12,754 nt of DNA. Source: Deltaproteobacteria bacterium. GTDB lineage: Bacteria; Myxococcota; Myxococcia; Myxococcales; 40CM-4-68-19. Below are positions 1 to 6,500 of this stretch, one piece after another. The stretch lies in the NCBI GenBank assembly GCA_018266095.1, contig JAFEBC010000753.1, positions 1 through 12,754 of the forward strand, read 5' to 3'. The position numbers were made by a program, and so were the translations under genes. Position 1 is the first letter of the stretch. Each line of letters opens with the position of its first letter. The notes below the pieces were generated by a model. That model was given only the letters and a program-made list of their open reading frames with translations, searched no databases and had not been told where the DNA came from.

Positions 1-231
1 ACGGGCAAGGCCGCGGGCGGCACCACGCTGGCGCTCGAGGTGACCGCGCAGGCCACGCACGCGGGCGACATCGACTCCGAGGTGCTCTTGCAGCTCGACA
101 CCGTCGCCTGTGATGCCGTCGATCACGCCGCCTGCCATCCGGTGGAGAACCACTTCCGCATCCCCCTGCGCCTGCTGCGCGCAGGCCAGGCGTCGCTCGC
201 CGTGTCGCTGCCGCTCGAGCTGTCCCGGTGA
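1..231 (+). CDS. 3' end of an unidentified protein (partial)
   Basis: This open frame enters from the left edge and stops at TGA 229-231, so only about 76 C-terminal residues are visible. Third positions are strongly G/C, as in the genes that follow. The visible part contains two cysteines nine residues apart in the context ACDAVDHAAC followed by HPVENHFRIPLRL. That is loosely like the C-terminal part of DsbD-alpha or thioredoxin-associated domains, where a short Cys-containing segment precedes a final beta strand, but this is only a resemblance. The stop codon overlaps the GTG start of the type III polyketide synthase (GTGA, 228-231). It is therefore probably co-transcribed and translationally coupled with the lipid operon. 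A function cannot be assigned from this fragment. Confidence 0.6.
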   Translation, partial: TGKAAGGTTLALEVTAQATHAGDIDSEVLLQLDTVACDAVDHAACHPVENHFRIPLRLLRAGQASLAVSLPLELSR

Positions 232-1319
232 GCGCGCCCGCGATCGTCGCGGTCGGGACGGCCCTGCCGCCGCACTTCGCCTCGCAGGAGGTGCTCTTGG
301 AGCGCTTCCGCGCGGCGTGGGGCGCGCGGCACTTCAACCTGGAGCGGCTGGAGCAGCTCCACCGCTCGGTGCGCGTGGGCGGGCGGCACCTCGCGCTGCC
401 CATCGAGCAGTACGAGAAGCTGACCTCGTTCGCGCAGCGCAACGACGCGTTCATCGAGAGCGCAACCCAGGTCGGCGAGGCCGCGCTGATGCAGGCCTTC
501 GAGCGCGCGGGGATGTCGCCGCGGGAGCTGGACGCGATCTTCTTCGTGACCGTGACCGGCATCGCCACGCCCTCGATCGAGGCGCGGCTGGCCAACAAGC
601 TCAAGCTGCGCAGCGACCTGAAGCGCACGCCCATCTTCGGCCTGGGCTGCGTCGCGGGCGCGGCGGGCATCGCGCGGGCGAGCGACTACGTGCGCGCGTT
701 CCCGCAGCACAAGGCGGCCTTGCTCTCGGTGGAGCTGTGCTCGCTCACGCTGCAGCTTCAGGACCTGTCGATCGCCAACATCATCGCCAGCGGCCTCTTC
801 GGCGACGGGGCAGCGGCGGTCATCTTGGGGGCGCGCCAGGACCCCAGCGCGGACGCCACAGCGCGCTCGATCGCGCGCGCGCGTACACCGGAGATCATCG
901 CCACGCGCTCGGTCCTCTATCCGGACACCGAGCGGGTGATGGGCTGGGACGTGGTCGATTCGGGCTTCAAGGTCGTGCTCTCGCCCGAGGTGCCCAAGCT
1001 CGTGCTCTCGCGCATCCGCGGCGACGTGGACGCGTTCCTCACCGCGCATGGCCTCGCGCGCAAGGACATCGCGCACTGGGTGTGCCACTCGGGCGGACCC
1101 AAGGTGCTGGAGGCCTTCCAGACCGCTCTGGAGCTGCCCGAGGCGGCGCTTGCGCGCACGTGGACGAGCCTGCGCGAGCTGGGGAATCTGTCGTCGGCGT
1201 CGGTGCTGTTCGTGCTCGGCGACCTGCTCGCGTCGAACGAGCCCAAGCCTGGCGAGTGGGGTCTTCTGCTCGCGATGGGCCCCGGGTTCTGCAGCGAACT
1301 GGTGCTCCTGCGATGGTGA
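228..1319 (+). CDS. Type III polyketide synthase (chalcone/stilbene synthase superfamily, alkylpyrone/alkylresorcinol type)
   Basis: This 363-residue protein has the usual length of a homodimeric ketosynthase that extends an acyl starter with malonyl-CoA and cyclises the product. The full catalytic triad is visible: Cys141 in GLGCVAGAAG, His287 in WVCHSGGPKVL and Asn320 in ELGNLSSASVLF. The segment SVELCSLTLQLQDLS and the block LFGDGAAAVILG (190-201) match bacterial members such as BpsA and SrsA better than plant chalcone synthases. The GTG start at 228 overlaps the upstream stop and has no clear Shine-Dalgarno, consistent with translational coupling. The next gene overlaps by 7 bp. The neighbouring ACP and fatty-acyl-AMP ligase suggest a long-chain fatty acyl starter, and the neighbouring methylase suggests O-methylation of the product. 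The family call is secure from the triad; the exact product (alkylpyrone, alkylresorcinol or other) is inferred. Confidence 0.96.
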   Translation: MSAPAIVAVGTALPPHFASQEVLLERFRAAWGARHFNLERLEQLHRSVRVGGRHLALPIEQYEKLTSFAQRNDAFIESATQVGEAALMQAFERAGMSPRELDAIFFVTVTGIATPSIEARLANKLKLRSDLKRTPIFGLGCVAGAAGIARASDYVRAFPQHKAALLSVELCSLTLQLQDLSIANIIASGLFGDGAAAVILGARQDPSADATARSIARARTPEIIATRSVLYPDTERVMGWDVVDSGFKVVLSPEVPKLVLSRIRGDVDAFLTAHGLARKDIAHWVCHSGGPKVLEAFQTALELPEAALARTWTSLRELGNLSSASVLFVLGDLLASNEPKPGEWGLLLAMGPGFCSELVLLRW

Positions 1320-1888
1320 CGCCTGCGCTCATGGTCTACCTCGGGGTGCTGGCCGCGATCGCCGTCGAGCGGCTGGTCGAGCTGCGCGTGTCCAAGCGCA
1401 ACGCGGCGCTGGCCTTCGAGCAGGGAGGCCTCGAGATCGGCGCGCCGCACGTTCGCGTGATGACCGCGCTGCACGCGCTGTGGTTCGTCGCTTGCGCCGC
1501 TGAGCCGTTCGTGCGGCACACGGCGTTCATCGCGCCCTGGAGCTTCGTGTTCCTGGCGCTGGCCATCGCCTCGCAAGGCCTGCGGTGGTGGGCCATCGGA
1601 ACGCTCGGGCCGCGCTGGAACGTGCGCATCATCGTGGTCCCGGGCGCGGAGCCGGTGACGGGCGGGCCGTACCGATTCGTTCGTCACCCGAACTATCTGG
1701 CGGTCATCACCGAGCTCGCCTGCGTGCCGCTCATCCACACCAATTGGGTCACCGCGCTCGTGTTCTCGCTCGCCAACGCCGCGCTCTTGTCGGTGCGCAT
1801 CCGCGCCGAGGAGCAGGCGCTGGGCGGCAGCTACGCGCAGGCCTTCGCGCACACGCGCCGGTTCGTCCCCGGAGCGCGCCATGACTGA
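1313..1888 (+). CDS. Isoprenylcysteine carboxyl methyltransferase-like integral membrane O-methyltransferase
   Basis: This 191-residue membrane protein has about four to five hydrophobic segments (roughly 5-22, 48-64, 73-95 and 128-160). It carries the ICMT/PEMT signature GPYRFVRHPNYLAVITE at 118-134 and the trailing RxRAEEQAL at 162-170, which form the S-adenosylmethionine and substrate site in this family. Length fits small bacterial ICMT homologues. Known relatives beside type III polyketide synthases are SrsB of Streptomyces griseus and BpsB of Bacillus subtilis, which methylate alkylresorcinol-derived or alkylpyrone lipids; I infer the same role here. The ATG at 1313 overlaps the synthase stop by 7 bp. 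A longer open frame in this register reaches back to 110, but it only shadows the synthase. The gene overlaps the ACP gene by 8 bp, so the operon is tightly coupled. Confidence 0.93.
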   Translation: MVTPALMVYLGVLAAIAVERLVELRVSKRNAALAFEQGGLEIGAPHVRVMTALHALWFVACAAEPFVRHTAFIAPWSFVFLALAIASQGLRWWAIGTLGPRWNVRIIVVPGAEPVTGGPYRFVRHPNYLAVITELACVPLIHTNWVTALVFSLANAALLSVRIRAEEQALGGSYAQAFAHTRRFVPGARHD

Positions 1889-2174
1889 GCCCGCCTCTCT
1901 TGCGCCGGCGCCCGAGGTGCGCGTGACCGAGGAGCGGGTGATCGCCGAGATCGACCGCGTGCTGCGCCAGGAGCTCGCGTTCACGGGCGCGCTCACGCCG
2001 GACACGACGCTGGTGGAGGAGCTGCAGCTCGACTCCGTGTCGCTCCTGACCCTGGTCGTGGAGCTGGAGAACACCTTCCGCGTGGCGCTGCGCGAGGAGG
2101 ACGCGGGCGGCATCCGCACCGTGAGCGAGCTGGCCAAGCTGGTGGTCCTGCGCACCACGGAGACGCCGAAGTGA
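1881..2174 (+). CDS. Acyl carrier protein
   Basis: This 97-residue protein has the four-helix carrier pattern. It includes the phosphopantetheine attachment site LQLDSVSLLTLVVELENTF (49-67), where Ser52 in the D-S-V motif would carry the prosthetic arm. An acidic stretch follows the serine, as usual for type II carriers. The extra 15 or so N-terminal residues are Ala/Pro-rich and probably disordered. The ATG at 1881 overlaps the end of the methyltransferase gene by 8 bp, and the stop overlaps the GTG of the acyl-AMP ligase (GTGA, 2171-2174). Placement between a type III synthase and an acyl-AMP ligase suggests that it receives the activated fatty acid and presents it to the synthase. This is inferred. 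The carrier identity is well supported by the motif. Confidence 0.93.
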   Translation: MTEPASLAPAPEVRVTEERVIAEIDRVLRQELAFTGALTPDTTLVEELQLDSVSLLTLVVELENTFRVALREEDAGGIRTVSELAKLVVLRTTETPK

Positions 2175-3997
2175 CGACGCTGGCCCGACTGGTCGGCGCG
2201 CCCGCGCCGGCGATGCCGCACGAGACCATCCTCGAATCGCTCGCGGCCGCGGCGAGGTCCAGCGAGGGGCTCACCTTCCTCGACGCGCAGGAGCGCGAGT
2301 CGTTCCACTCGTTCAGCGAGATCTTCGCGCGGGCCAAGACCGTCGCGGTGGCGCTGGCCGAGCTCGGCGTCGAGGCGGGCGATCGCGTGGTGCTGGTGCT
2401 GCCCACAGGCCTGGACTTCATGGACGCGTTCTTCGGCGCGCTGGCCGCGGGCGCGGTGCCGGTGCCGCTCTATCCGCCGGTGCGGCTGGGGCGGCTCGAC
2501 GAGTACCACGCGCGCACGGCGTCGCTCATCCTGCGCGCGCAGGCCCGCGTGGTGCTGACGGACGCGCGCGTGGGCAAGCTGCTGGGGGTGGCGGTGTCGC
2601 GGGCGCGGCCCAAGCTGGGGCTGCATCACGTGAGCACGCTCTACGCGCGCGGGCGCGGCGAGCTGTTGCGGCACCGGCGGCCCGAGGACCTGGCGCTCGT
2701 CCAGTTCTCCTCGGGGACGACCGTCGATCCCAAGCCGGTCGGCCTCTCGCACCGCAACGTGCTCGCCAACGCGGCCTCGATCGACACGTTCCTGCCCGAG
2801 GGCGGCGCGGTGAAGCAGCGCGGCGCGAGCTGGCTGCCGCTGTACCACGACATGGGGCTCATCGGCTGTCTGCTCCTGGCCGTGCGCCATCCAGGGCCCC
2901 TGACGCTGATCCCGCCCGAGCTGTTCCTGGCGCGCCCGGCGCTGTGGCTGCGGGCCATCGCGCGGCACCGGGCCACGGTGTCGCCGGCGCCGAACTTCGC
3001 GTACGGCCTGTGCCTCAAGCGCGTGCGCGATCAGGATCTCGAGGGCTGCGATCTGTCGAGCTGGACGCGGGCGCTCAACGGCGCCGAGCCGGTGTCCGCC
3101 GAGATCGCGCGGGCCTTCTGTCAGCGCTTCTCGCGCTGGGGATTCGATGCGCGCTCGCTGATGCCGGTGTACGGGCTCTCAGAGGCTTCTTTGGCGGTCA
3201 CGTTCACGCCCCTCGCGCGCGGCCTGCGCACGCTGGCCGTCGAGGCGGATGCGTTGAGCCTGCGGGGCGAGGTGAAGATGCCCGCGGAGTCGAGCGCGGT
3301 GCGCGAGGTGGTGGCGCTGGGGCCGCCGGTGCCGGGCATGGAGGTGCGGATCGCGGGTGCGTCGGGCGAGACGCTCGGCGTCGATCAAGTGGGCGCGGTG
3401 AAGGTGCGCGGGCCCTCGGTGATGCAGGGATACCTGGGCGATCTCCCGGCCACCGAGCGCGCGCTGGAGGGCGGCTGGCTCGACACGGGCGACCTGGGCT
3501 TCGTGCACGACGGCGAGCTGTTCCTCTGTGGGCGCAAGAAGGACCTCGTCATCGTGCGCGGAAAGAACCACGCGCCCCAGGAGTTCGAGGAGGCGCTCGA
3601 GGGCCTGCCCGGCGTGCGCGCGGGCTGCGTGGCCGCGGTCGGCTTCGTGCCGCAGAAGGGCGAGGGCGAGGAGCTCCTGTTGTTCGTCGAGAAGGACACC
3701 GACAAGAGCGCGCCCGCGATCCCCGAGGAGACGCTCGCCGAGGCGATCCGCGCGCGGGTGGTCGAGCGCACGGGCGTGCGGCCCTATGGCGTCGAGCTGC
3801 TCGACCCGGGGACGCTGCCGCGCACCTCGTCGGGCAAGCTGCGGCGGAGCGAGTCCCTGCGGCTCTTCTACGCGGGCGAGCTCTTGCCGCCTGCGCGCGT
3901 GACCACGCTGGGCGTGCTCAAGGAGGTCGCGCGCTCCACCGCGGCGCTCACGGCCATGCGCGTGCGCAACGCGCTCACGTCCGAAGCGGGCGATTAG
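2171..3997 (+). CDS. Fatty-acyl-AMP ligase (FAAL), adenylate-forming enzyme
   Basis: This 608-residue ANL-superfamily enzyme is predicted to activate a free fatty acid with ATP and pass the acyl group to the adjacent carrier protein. Visible motifs in order are the phosphate loop FSSGTTVDPKP (179-189), WLPLYHDMGL (221-230), NGAEPV (303-308), YGLSE (334-338), DTGDLGF (438-444), the hinge block GRKKDLVIVRGKNH (454-467) and the C-terminal lysine in PRTSSGKLRRSE (Lys556). LPLYHDMGL and RGKNHxPQ are typical of FAALs (FadD32-like) rather than CoA ligases. Length is close to the FAAL norm of about 570-630. The GTG start overlaps the ACP stop by four bases. The flavoprotein follows after 9 bp. ACP as acceptor instead of CoA is inferred from the family and the neighbour. 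The fatty acid chain length cannot be read from the sequence. Confidence 0.94.
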   Translation: MTTLARLVGAPAPAMPHETILESLAAAARSSEGLTFLDAQERESFHSFSEIFARAKTVAVALAELGVEAGDRVVLVLPTGLDFMDAFFGALAAGAVPVPLYPPVRLGRLDEYHARTASLILRAQARVVLTDARVGKLLGVAVSRARPKLGLHHVSTLYARGRGELLRHRRPEDLALVQFSSGTTVDPKPVGLSHRNVLANAASIDTFLPEGGAVKQRGASWLPLYHDMGLIGCLLLAVRHPGPLTLIPPELFLARPALWLRAIARHRATVSPAPNFAYGLCLKRVRDQDLEGCDLSSWTRALNGAEPVSAEIARAFCQRFSRWGFDARSLMPVYGLSEASLAVTFTPLARGLRTLAVEADALSLRGEVKMPAESSAVREVVALGPPVPGMEVRIAGASGETLGVDQVGAVKVRGPSVMQGYLGDLPATERALEGGWLDTGDLGFVHDGELFLCGRKKDLVIVRGKNHAPQEFEEALEGLPGVRAGCVAAVGFVPQKGEGEELLLFVEKDTDKSAPAIPEETLAEAIRARVVERTGVRPYGVELLDPGTLPRTSSGKLRRSESLRLFYAGELLPPARVTTLGVLKEVARSTAALTAMRVRNALTSEAGD

Positions 3998-4006
3998 AGG
4001 CGACGC

Positions 4007-5179
4007 GTGCGCGACCTGCTCGTCATCGGCGGCGGTCCCGCGGGTCTGGCGACGGCGATCTGCGCGGCGCGAGCGGGCCTGTCGGTCACGGTGGTCGAGC
4101 GGCAGCGGGGCGACATCGACAAGGCTTGCGGCGAGGGCCTGATGCCCGCGGGTCTGCGCGCGCTGGAGCGGCTGGGGGCCCTGGAGGGGCTCGATCGCAG
4201 GCGGTGTGCGCCCTTCCGCGGCATCCTCTACACGCAGGCGGGCGGGCCGGAGGCGCGGGCGAGGTTCACGCGCGGGGATGGCCTGGGTGTGCGGCGAGTG
4301 GCGCTCTCGGAGGCGCTGCTCGCGCGCGCGGGGACGCTGCCGTCGATCGAGATCGTGCGTGGGGCTGCGTCCGGCCTCGAGGTGCTGGCGGATCACGTGC
4401 GGGCGCGCGTGAGCGAGCGCGAGGTGACCGCGTCACTCCTGGTCGGCGCGGACGGCCTGCAATCGCAGGTGCGCAAGCTGGCCGGCCTCGAGGGGAGGCC
4501 GCATCCGAGGCTGCGCAGGCATGGGCTGCGCAGGCACTTCGCGTGCGCGCCGTGGAGCGAGTTCGTGGAGGTGCACTGGGCGGCGGGGGTGGAGTGCTAT
4601 GTGACGCCGGTGGGGGAGAGGGTGGTGAACGTTGCGTTCTTGTGGGATGCGCCTTTGGGACACCTCTCACACGATTTTGCGAGCGCGAGGGCGGCGCAAC
4701 ACCCGCAACACCTCTCACACGATTTTGAGAGCGTAAAGGTCAGCTTCAACGAACTGATCGCGCGCTTCCCCTCCGTGCAGGAGCACCTTCAAAGCGCTGA
4801 AGTGACGAGTGAATCACGCGGCGCCGGTCCTTTGCTTCGACCTGCGCTCGCACGCGCGAAGGGCCGTGTCGCGCTGGTCGGCGACGCCGCGGGGTATGTC
4901 GACGCAATTACGGGTCAGGGACTGTCGCTCGCGTTCATGTCGGCGGAGCGGCTCGCGGAGCAGTTGGCTCCCCTCTCACGCCCGTTCGATGCGCGAGTGC
5001 TATCCGACGCGCTGGGCCGCTACCACCGATCGCTTCGACGCGCGTGGCTCCGCTACGCCCTGCCCGCCCAAGCGCTGTTGGGGATCGCGCGCAGGCCGCG
5101 GCTACGCTCCGCGATGCTAGGGCTCGTGGCGCGCGCACCAAGTCTGTTTAGCCGGCTCGTCGAGGACTTCGCGGGGTAG
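4007..5179 (+). CDS. FAD-dependent oxidoreductase (geranylgeranyl-reductase / aromatic hydroxylase-like) with in-frame repeat insertion
   Basis: This 390-residue flavoprotein has GGGPAGL (8-14) and Glu31 at the end of beta 2 for FAD binding. It also has CGEGLMPAG (41-49), VGADGLQSQVR (146-156) and GDAAGYVDAITGQGLSLAF (292-310), the p-hydroxybenzoate hydroxylase-fold set shared by geranylgeranyl reductases and phenolic-lipid hydroxylases such as SrsC. The GTG start has an AGAGG Shine-Dalgarno at 3996-4000, six bases upstream. It closes the lipid operon, so it probably hydroxylates or reduces the polyketide product. Residues about 216-243 look like an insertion: HLSHDF occurs twice (219-224 and 235-240), encoded by two copies of the dispersed repeat of this region. 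After the insertion about one codon in four ends in A/T, against about one in ten near the start. The frame and the FAD motifs are intact, so it may still be active. Confidence 0.88.
   Translation: MRDLLVIGGGPAGLATAICAARAGLSVTVVERQRGDIDKACGEGLMPAGLRALERLGALEGLDRRRCAPFRGILYTQAGGPEARARFTRGDGLGVRRVALSEALLARAGTLPSIEIVRGAASGLEVLADHVRARVSEREVTASLLVGADGLQSQVRKLAGLEGRPHPRLRRHGLRRHFACAPWSEFVEVHWAAGVECYVTPVGERVVNVAFLWDAPLGHLSHDFASARAAQHPQHLSHDFESVKVSFNELIARFPSVQEHLQSAEVTSESRGAGPLLRPALARAKGRVALVGDAAGYVDAITGQGLSLAFMSAERLAEQLAPLSRPFDARVLSDALGRYHRSLRRAWLRYALPAQALLGIARRPRLRSAMLGLVARAPSLFSRLVEDFAG
4660..4685 (-). repeat. Dispersed repeat copy 1, inside flavoprotein gene
   Basis: On the minus strand this reads AAAATCGTGTGAGAGGTGT (4660-4678), and similarity to copy 2 continues to 4685. 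It is translated from the plus strand as HLSHDF. It lies 48 bp (16 codons) upstream of copy 2, so both are read in the same frame. It shares the invariant core AATCGTGTGAG with copies near 5219, 6341, 6501 and 6540. Confidence 0.85.
4707..4733 (-). repeat. Dispersed repeat copy 2, inside flavoprotein gene
   Basis: The minus strand of 4707-4726 is identical over 20 bp to 6341-6360, more than 1.6 kb away on the other side of the transposase gene. It is translated as HLSHDF in the flavoprotein. On the plus strand CTCTC at 4712-4716 can pair with GAGAG at 4727-4731, giving a small possible hairpin around the core. Confidence 0.87.
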
Positions 5180-5223
5180 CTCCGACGCCTCCGGCTTCAC
5201 ATCATCGGACCCTGCTTTACATC
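5180..5223. other. Convergent intergenic gap between flavoprotein and transposase genes
   Basis: The 44 bases separate two converging genes. TCCGA at 5181-5185 can pair with TCGGA at 5205-5209, but the loop is 19 bases and no T-run follows, so this is not a convincing intrinsic terminator. The same TCCGA/TCGGA arms occur in the tight hairpin at 6233-6249 on the far side of the transposase. The pair may therefore mark the ends of the mobile unit; this is speculative. Confidence 0.35.
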
Positions 5224-5234
5224 TCACACGATTC
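5219..5234 (-). repeat. Dispersed repeat copy 3, overlapping transposase stop codon
   Basis: The minus strand reads GAATCGTGTGAGATGT and contains the invariant core AATCGTGTGAG. The TGA at 5224-5226, the stop of the transposase gene, lies inside the core, so the last residues of the transposase (IV-stop) are encoded by the repeat. Confidence 0.82.
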
Positions 5235-6147
5235 CAATAGGCACGCTCCAGGTCGGCGGCCGGAAGCAATGCTGGGGAAACTCCACGTCGAACACCCCGC
5301 GAAGCCATTGCCTGGACGCCTCGCGAAACGCAGCAAGCACAGCCTGGTACTTCCGAACCGCGGCGACCCAGAGCTCCTTTGTGGACGCGTGCGCCTTCGG
5401 GCGCGCCGAGTGCTTGGTGTGAGTCGGCCGGCCGAGCGGATCTTGGCGAACGATGGCCTGGGGCCCAAGCCCTGCCCGCCGTGCAGGCGCGGTTCGGTCG
5501 ATGTCCGCCACCATCTGCGCCACGAGCTGCGCGCGATGCGTCGCCGGGAGATGAGCCCAGCAAGGAAGCGGCGATAGCAGCAGCGCCTCGCCCTCACTCG
5601 GACACTGCTCCGAGAAGCGGCCCACCGCGGTGCCCTGGGCGACCTCCATCGTCCAGCGCTTGGTCCAGTTGCGCCAACGCTCCTGCGACTCCGCGCGCCC
5701 CTCGAGGAGCGCCTGCGCGCAGCTCGTCCCTGGCCATTTTCGGACCGCCGAGACCAGGCCCTCCTTGACGCCATGGCTGAGGATGTACCGGAGCCGCTCG
5801 ATTTGGGCGCCCTCGTCGACGATCGGCTCTGCCGAATACCGGCGCCCGAAGAAGCGCCCGCGCCAGCCGACGAGCCGGCCTATCTTGATGGCGATGTCGC
5901 TTTGCAGGCGCTGCATGAAGCGGCTCATCGCGATCGCTGACGGCGGGCGCACCATGAGGTGGAAATGGTTCGAGGTGAACACGTGGGCGAAGAGCTCGAC
6001 GCCACTTTGGCGAACGGCGCGGGCGAGGATTCCTCCGATGAGCTCGTTCACCTTGCGGCTCGGCGTCATCAGGAAGCGGGACTGAAGGGTGCGTGAGGTG
6101 ACGAAGTAGGTCGTCTGAGGGTCGAAGTGACGCACGGGATAGGCCAT
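5224..6147 (-). CDS. REP-associated tyrosine transposase (RAYT), Y1/HUH single-strand transposase, IS200-like
   Basis: The product of 307 residues (311 from the GTG at 6157-6159) has the Y1-transposase HUH motif in HVFTSNHFHLMVRPP (both histidines of HFH, 65 and 67 in the longer numbering). It also has the family block RLRYILSHGVKEGLV (122-136), matching the usual YIxxNPVRAGL region. Tyr125 or Tyr108 is the likely nucleophile. I prefer the ATG at 6147 because RAYTs usually start just before a block like AYPVRHFDPQTTYFVT; neither start has a clear Shine-Dalgarno. Proteins of this family nick and join single-stranded REP hairpins that normally flank their gene. Here a repeat family does flank it and overlaps the stop codon. 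Codon bias is weaker than in the neighbours. The C-terminal half (about 140-307) has no motif I recognise. It lies between an operon end and lon, as a single gene. Confidence 0.88.
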   Translation of the reverse strand: MAYPVRHFDPQTTYFVTSRTLQSRFLMTPSRKVNELIGGILARAVRQSGVELFAHVFTSNHFHLMVRPPSAIAMSRFMQRLQSDIAIKIGRLVGWRGRFFGRRYSAEPIVDEGAQIERLRYILSHGVKEGLVSAVRKWPGTSCAQALLEGRAESQERWRNWTKRWTMEVAQGTAVGRFSEQCPSEGEALLLSPLPCWAHLPATHRAQLVAQMVADIDRTAPARRAGLGPQAIVRQDPLGRPTHTKHSARPKAHASTKELWVAAVRKYQAVLAAFREASRQWLRGVFDVEFPQHCFRPPTWSVPIGIV

Positions 6148-6232
6148 GGCGGCCCGCACAAAGCAAGTTGCGTACCAATCGGGATGCTGCGCTGTACAAG
6201 AGTGTCGATGGGGTTGCGCGCTCGCGTTTGGT

Positions 6233-6249
6233 GGTCCGATTTTCGGACC
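6233..6249. repeat. Perfect 7-bp inverted repeat (hairpin) with TTT loop
   Basis: GGTCCGA at 6233-6239 and TCGGACC at 6243-6249 are perfect inverted arms around a 3-base loop. The hairpin sits at the left end of the 66-bp tandem repeat. Short hairpins of this form are the substrates of Y1 transposases and RAYTs, and it lies about 85 bp upstream of the RAYT start. The second tandem unit keeps the left arm only partly, so its hairpin is imperfect. Confidence 0.7.
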
Positions 6250-6366
6250 GCTGGTATCGAATCGCTACACCAAGGACTCGTTTGAGACGTGTTCTCTGTG
6301 TCCGATTTTGGGACCACCGGTATCAGATCGCTACACCAAGAAAATCGTGTGAGAGGTGTTCTTCTC
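6235..6366. repeat. 66-bp tandem repeat, two units, ending in the dispersed repeat
   Basis: Unit 1 begins at 6235 and unit 2 at 6301, both with TCCGATTTT. The first 40 bases match at 35 positions, including ATCGCTACACCAAG in both. Each unit then runs into a copy of the dispersed core: degenerate in unit 1 (CTCGTTTGAGACGTGTTC, 6277-6294) and perfect in unit 2 (6341-6360). The dispersed repeat is therefore part of a longer composite element here. Confidence 0.8.
6341..6360 (+). repeat. Dispersed repeat copy 4
   Basis: The plus strand contains AATCGTGTGAGAGGTGTT and is identical over 20 bp to the complement of copy 2 inside the flavoprotein gene. It forms the end of the second 66-bp unit and abuts the pyrimidine tract. 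Confidence 0.87.
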
Positions 6367-6437
6367 TTCTGTTCTTCTCTTCTGTTCTTCTTCTTCTTCT
6401 TCTTCTTCTCTTCTTCTCTTCTTCTTCTCTCCCTCTC
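6358..6437 (+). repeat. Polypyrimidine TTC-rich tract with 13-bp tandem units and mirror symmetry
   Basis: GTTCTTCTCTTCT occurs in tandem at 6358-6370 and 6371-6383. From 6385 to 6437 the plus strand is 53 uninterrupted pyrimidines, mostly TTC/TTCTC. About 31 bases around the centre of CTCTTCTTCTC (6408-6418) read the same in mirror image. Such tracts are prone to slippage and can form intramolecular triplex DNA. It would code for poly-Ser/Leu/Phe or poly-Lys/Glu/Arg in the overlapping open frames, which I do not regard as genes. Confidence 0.88.
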
Positions 6438-6500
6438 GGTGTTCCTCCTGCTCCTCTGTGTTCCTGTTCCGTGCTCCTCGCCCTCCTGTTCCCCGCCCAA

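Noticed and set aside
917..2968. 683-codon minus-strand open frame opposite the PKS operon
   Set aside because: It is antisense to four well-identified genes and has shadow-type composition rich in Arg, Gln and His.
4509..4538. 15-bp tandem repeat (GGCTGCGCAGGCA-type) in the flavoprotein gene
   Set aside because: It encodes RLRRHGLRRHF, which resembles normal family sequence, so it probably reflects codon use rather than an insertion.
2944..4728. 594-codon plus-strand open frame overlapping FAAL and the flavoprotein
   Set aside because: It is Arg/Gly/Ala-rich out-of-frame translation of two genes with clear motifs.
5181..5209. Intrinsic terminator after the flavoprotein gene
   Set aside because: The stem is 5 bp with a 19-base loop and no T-run follows.
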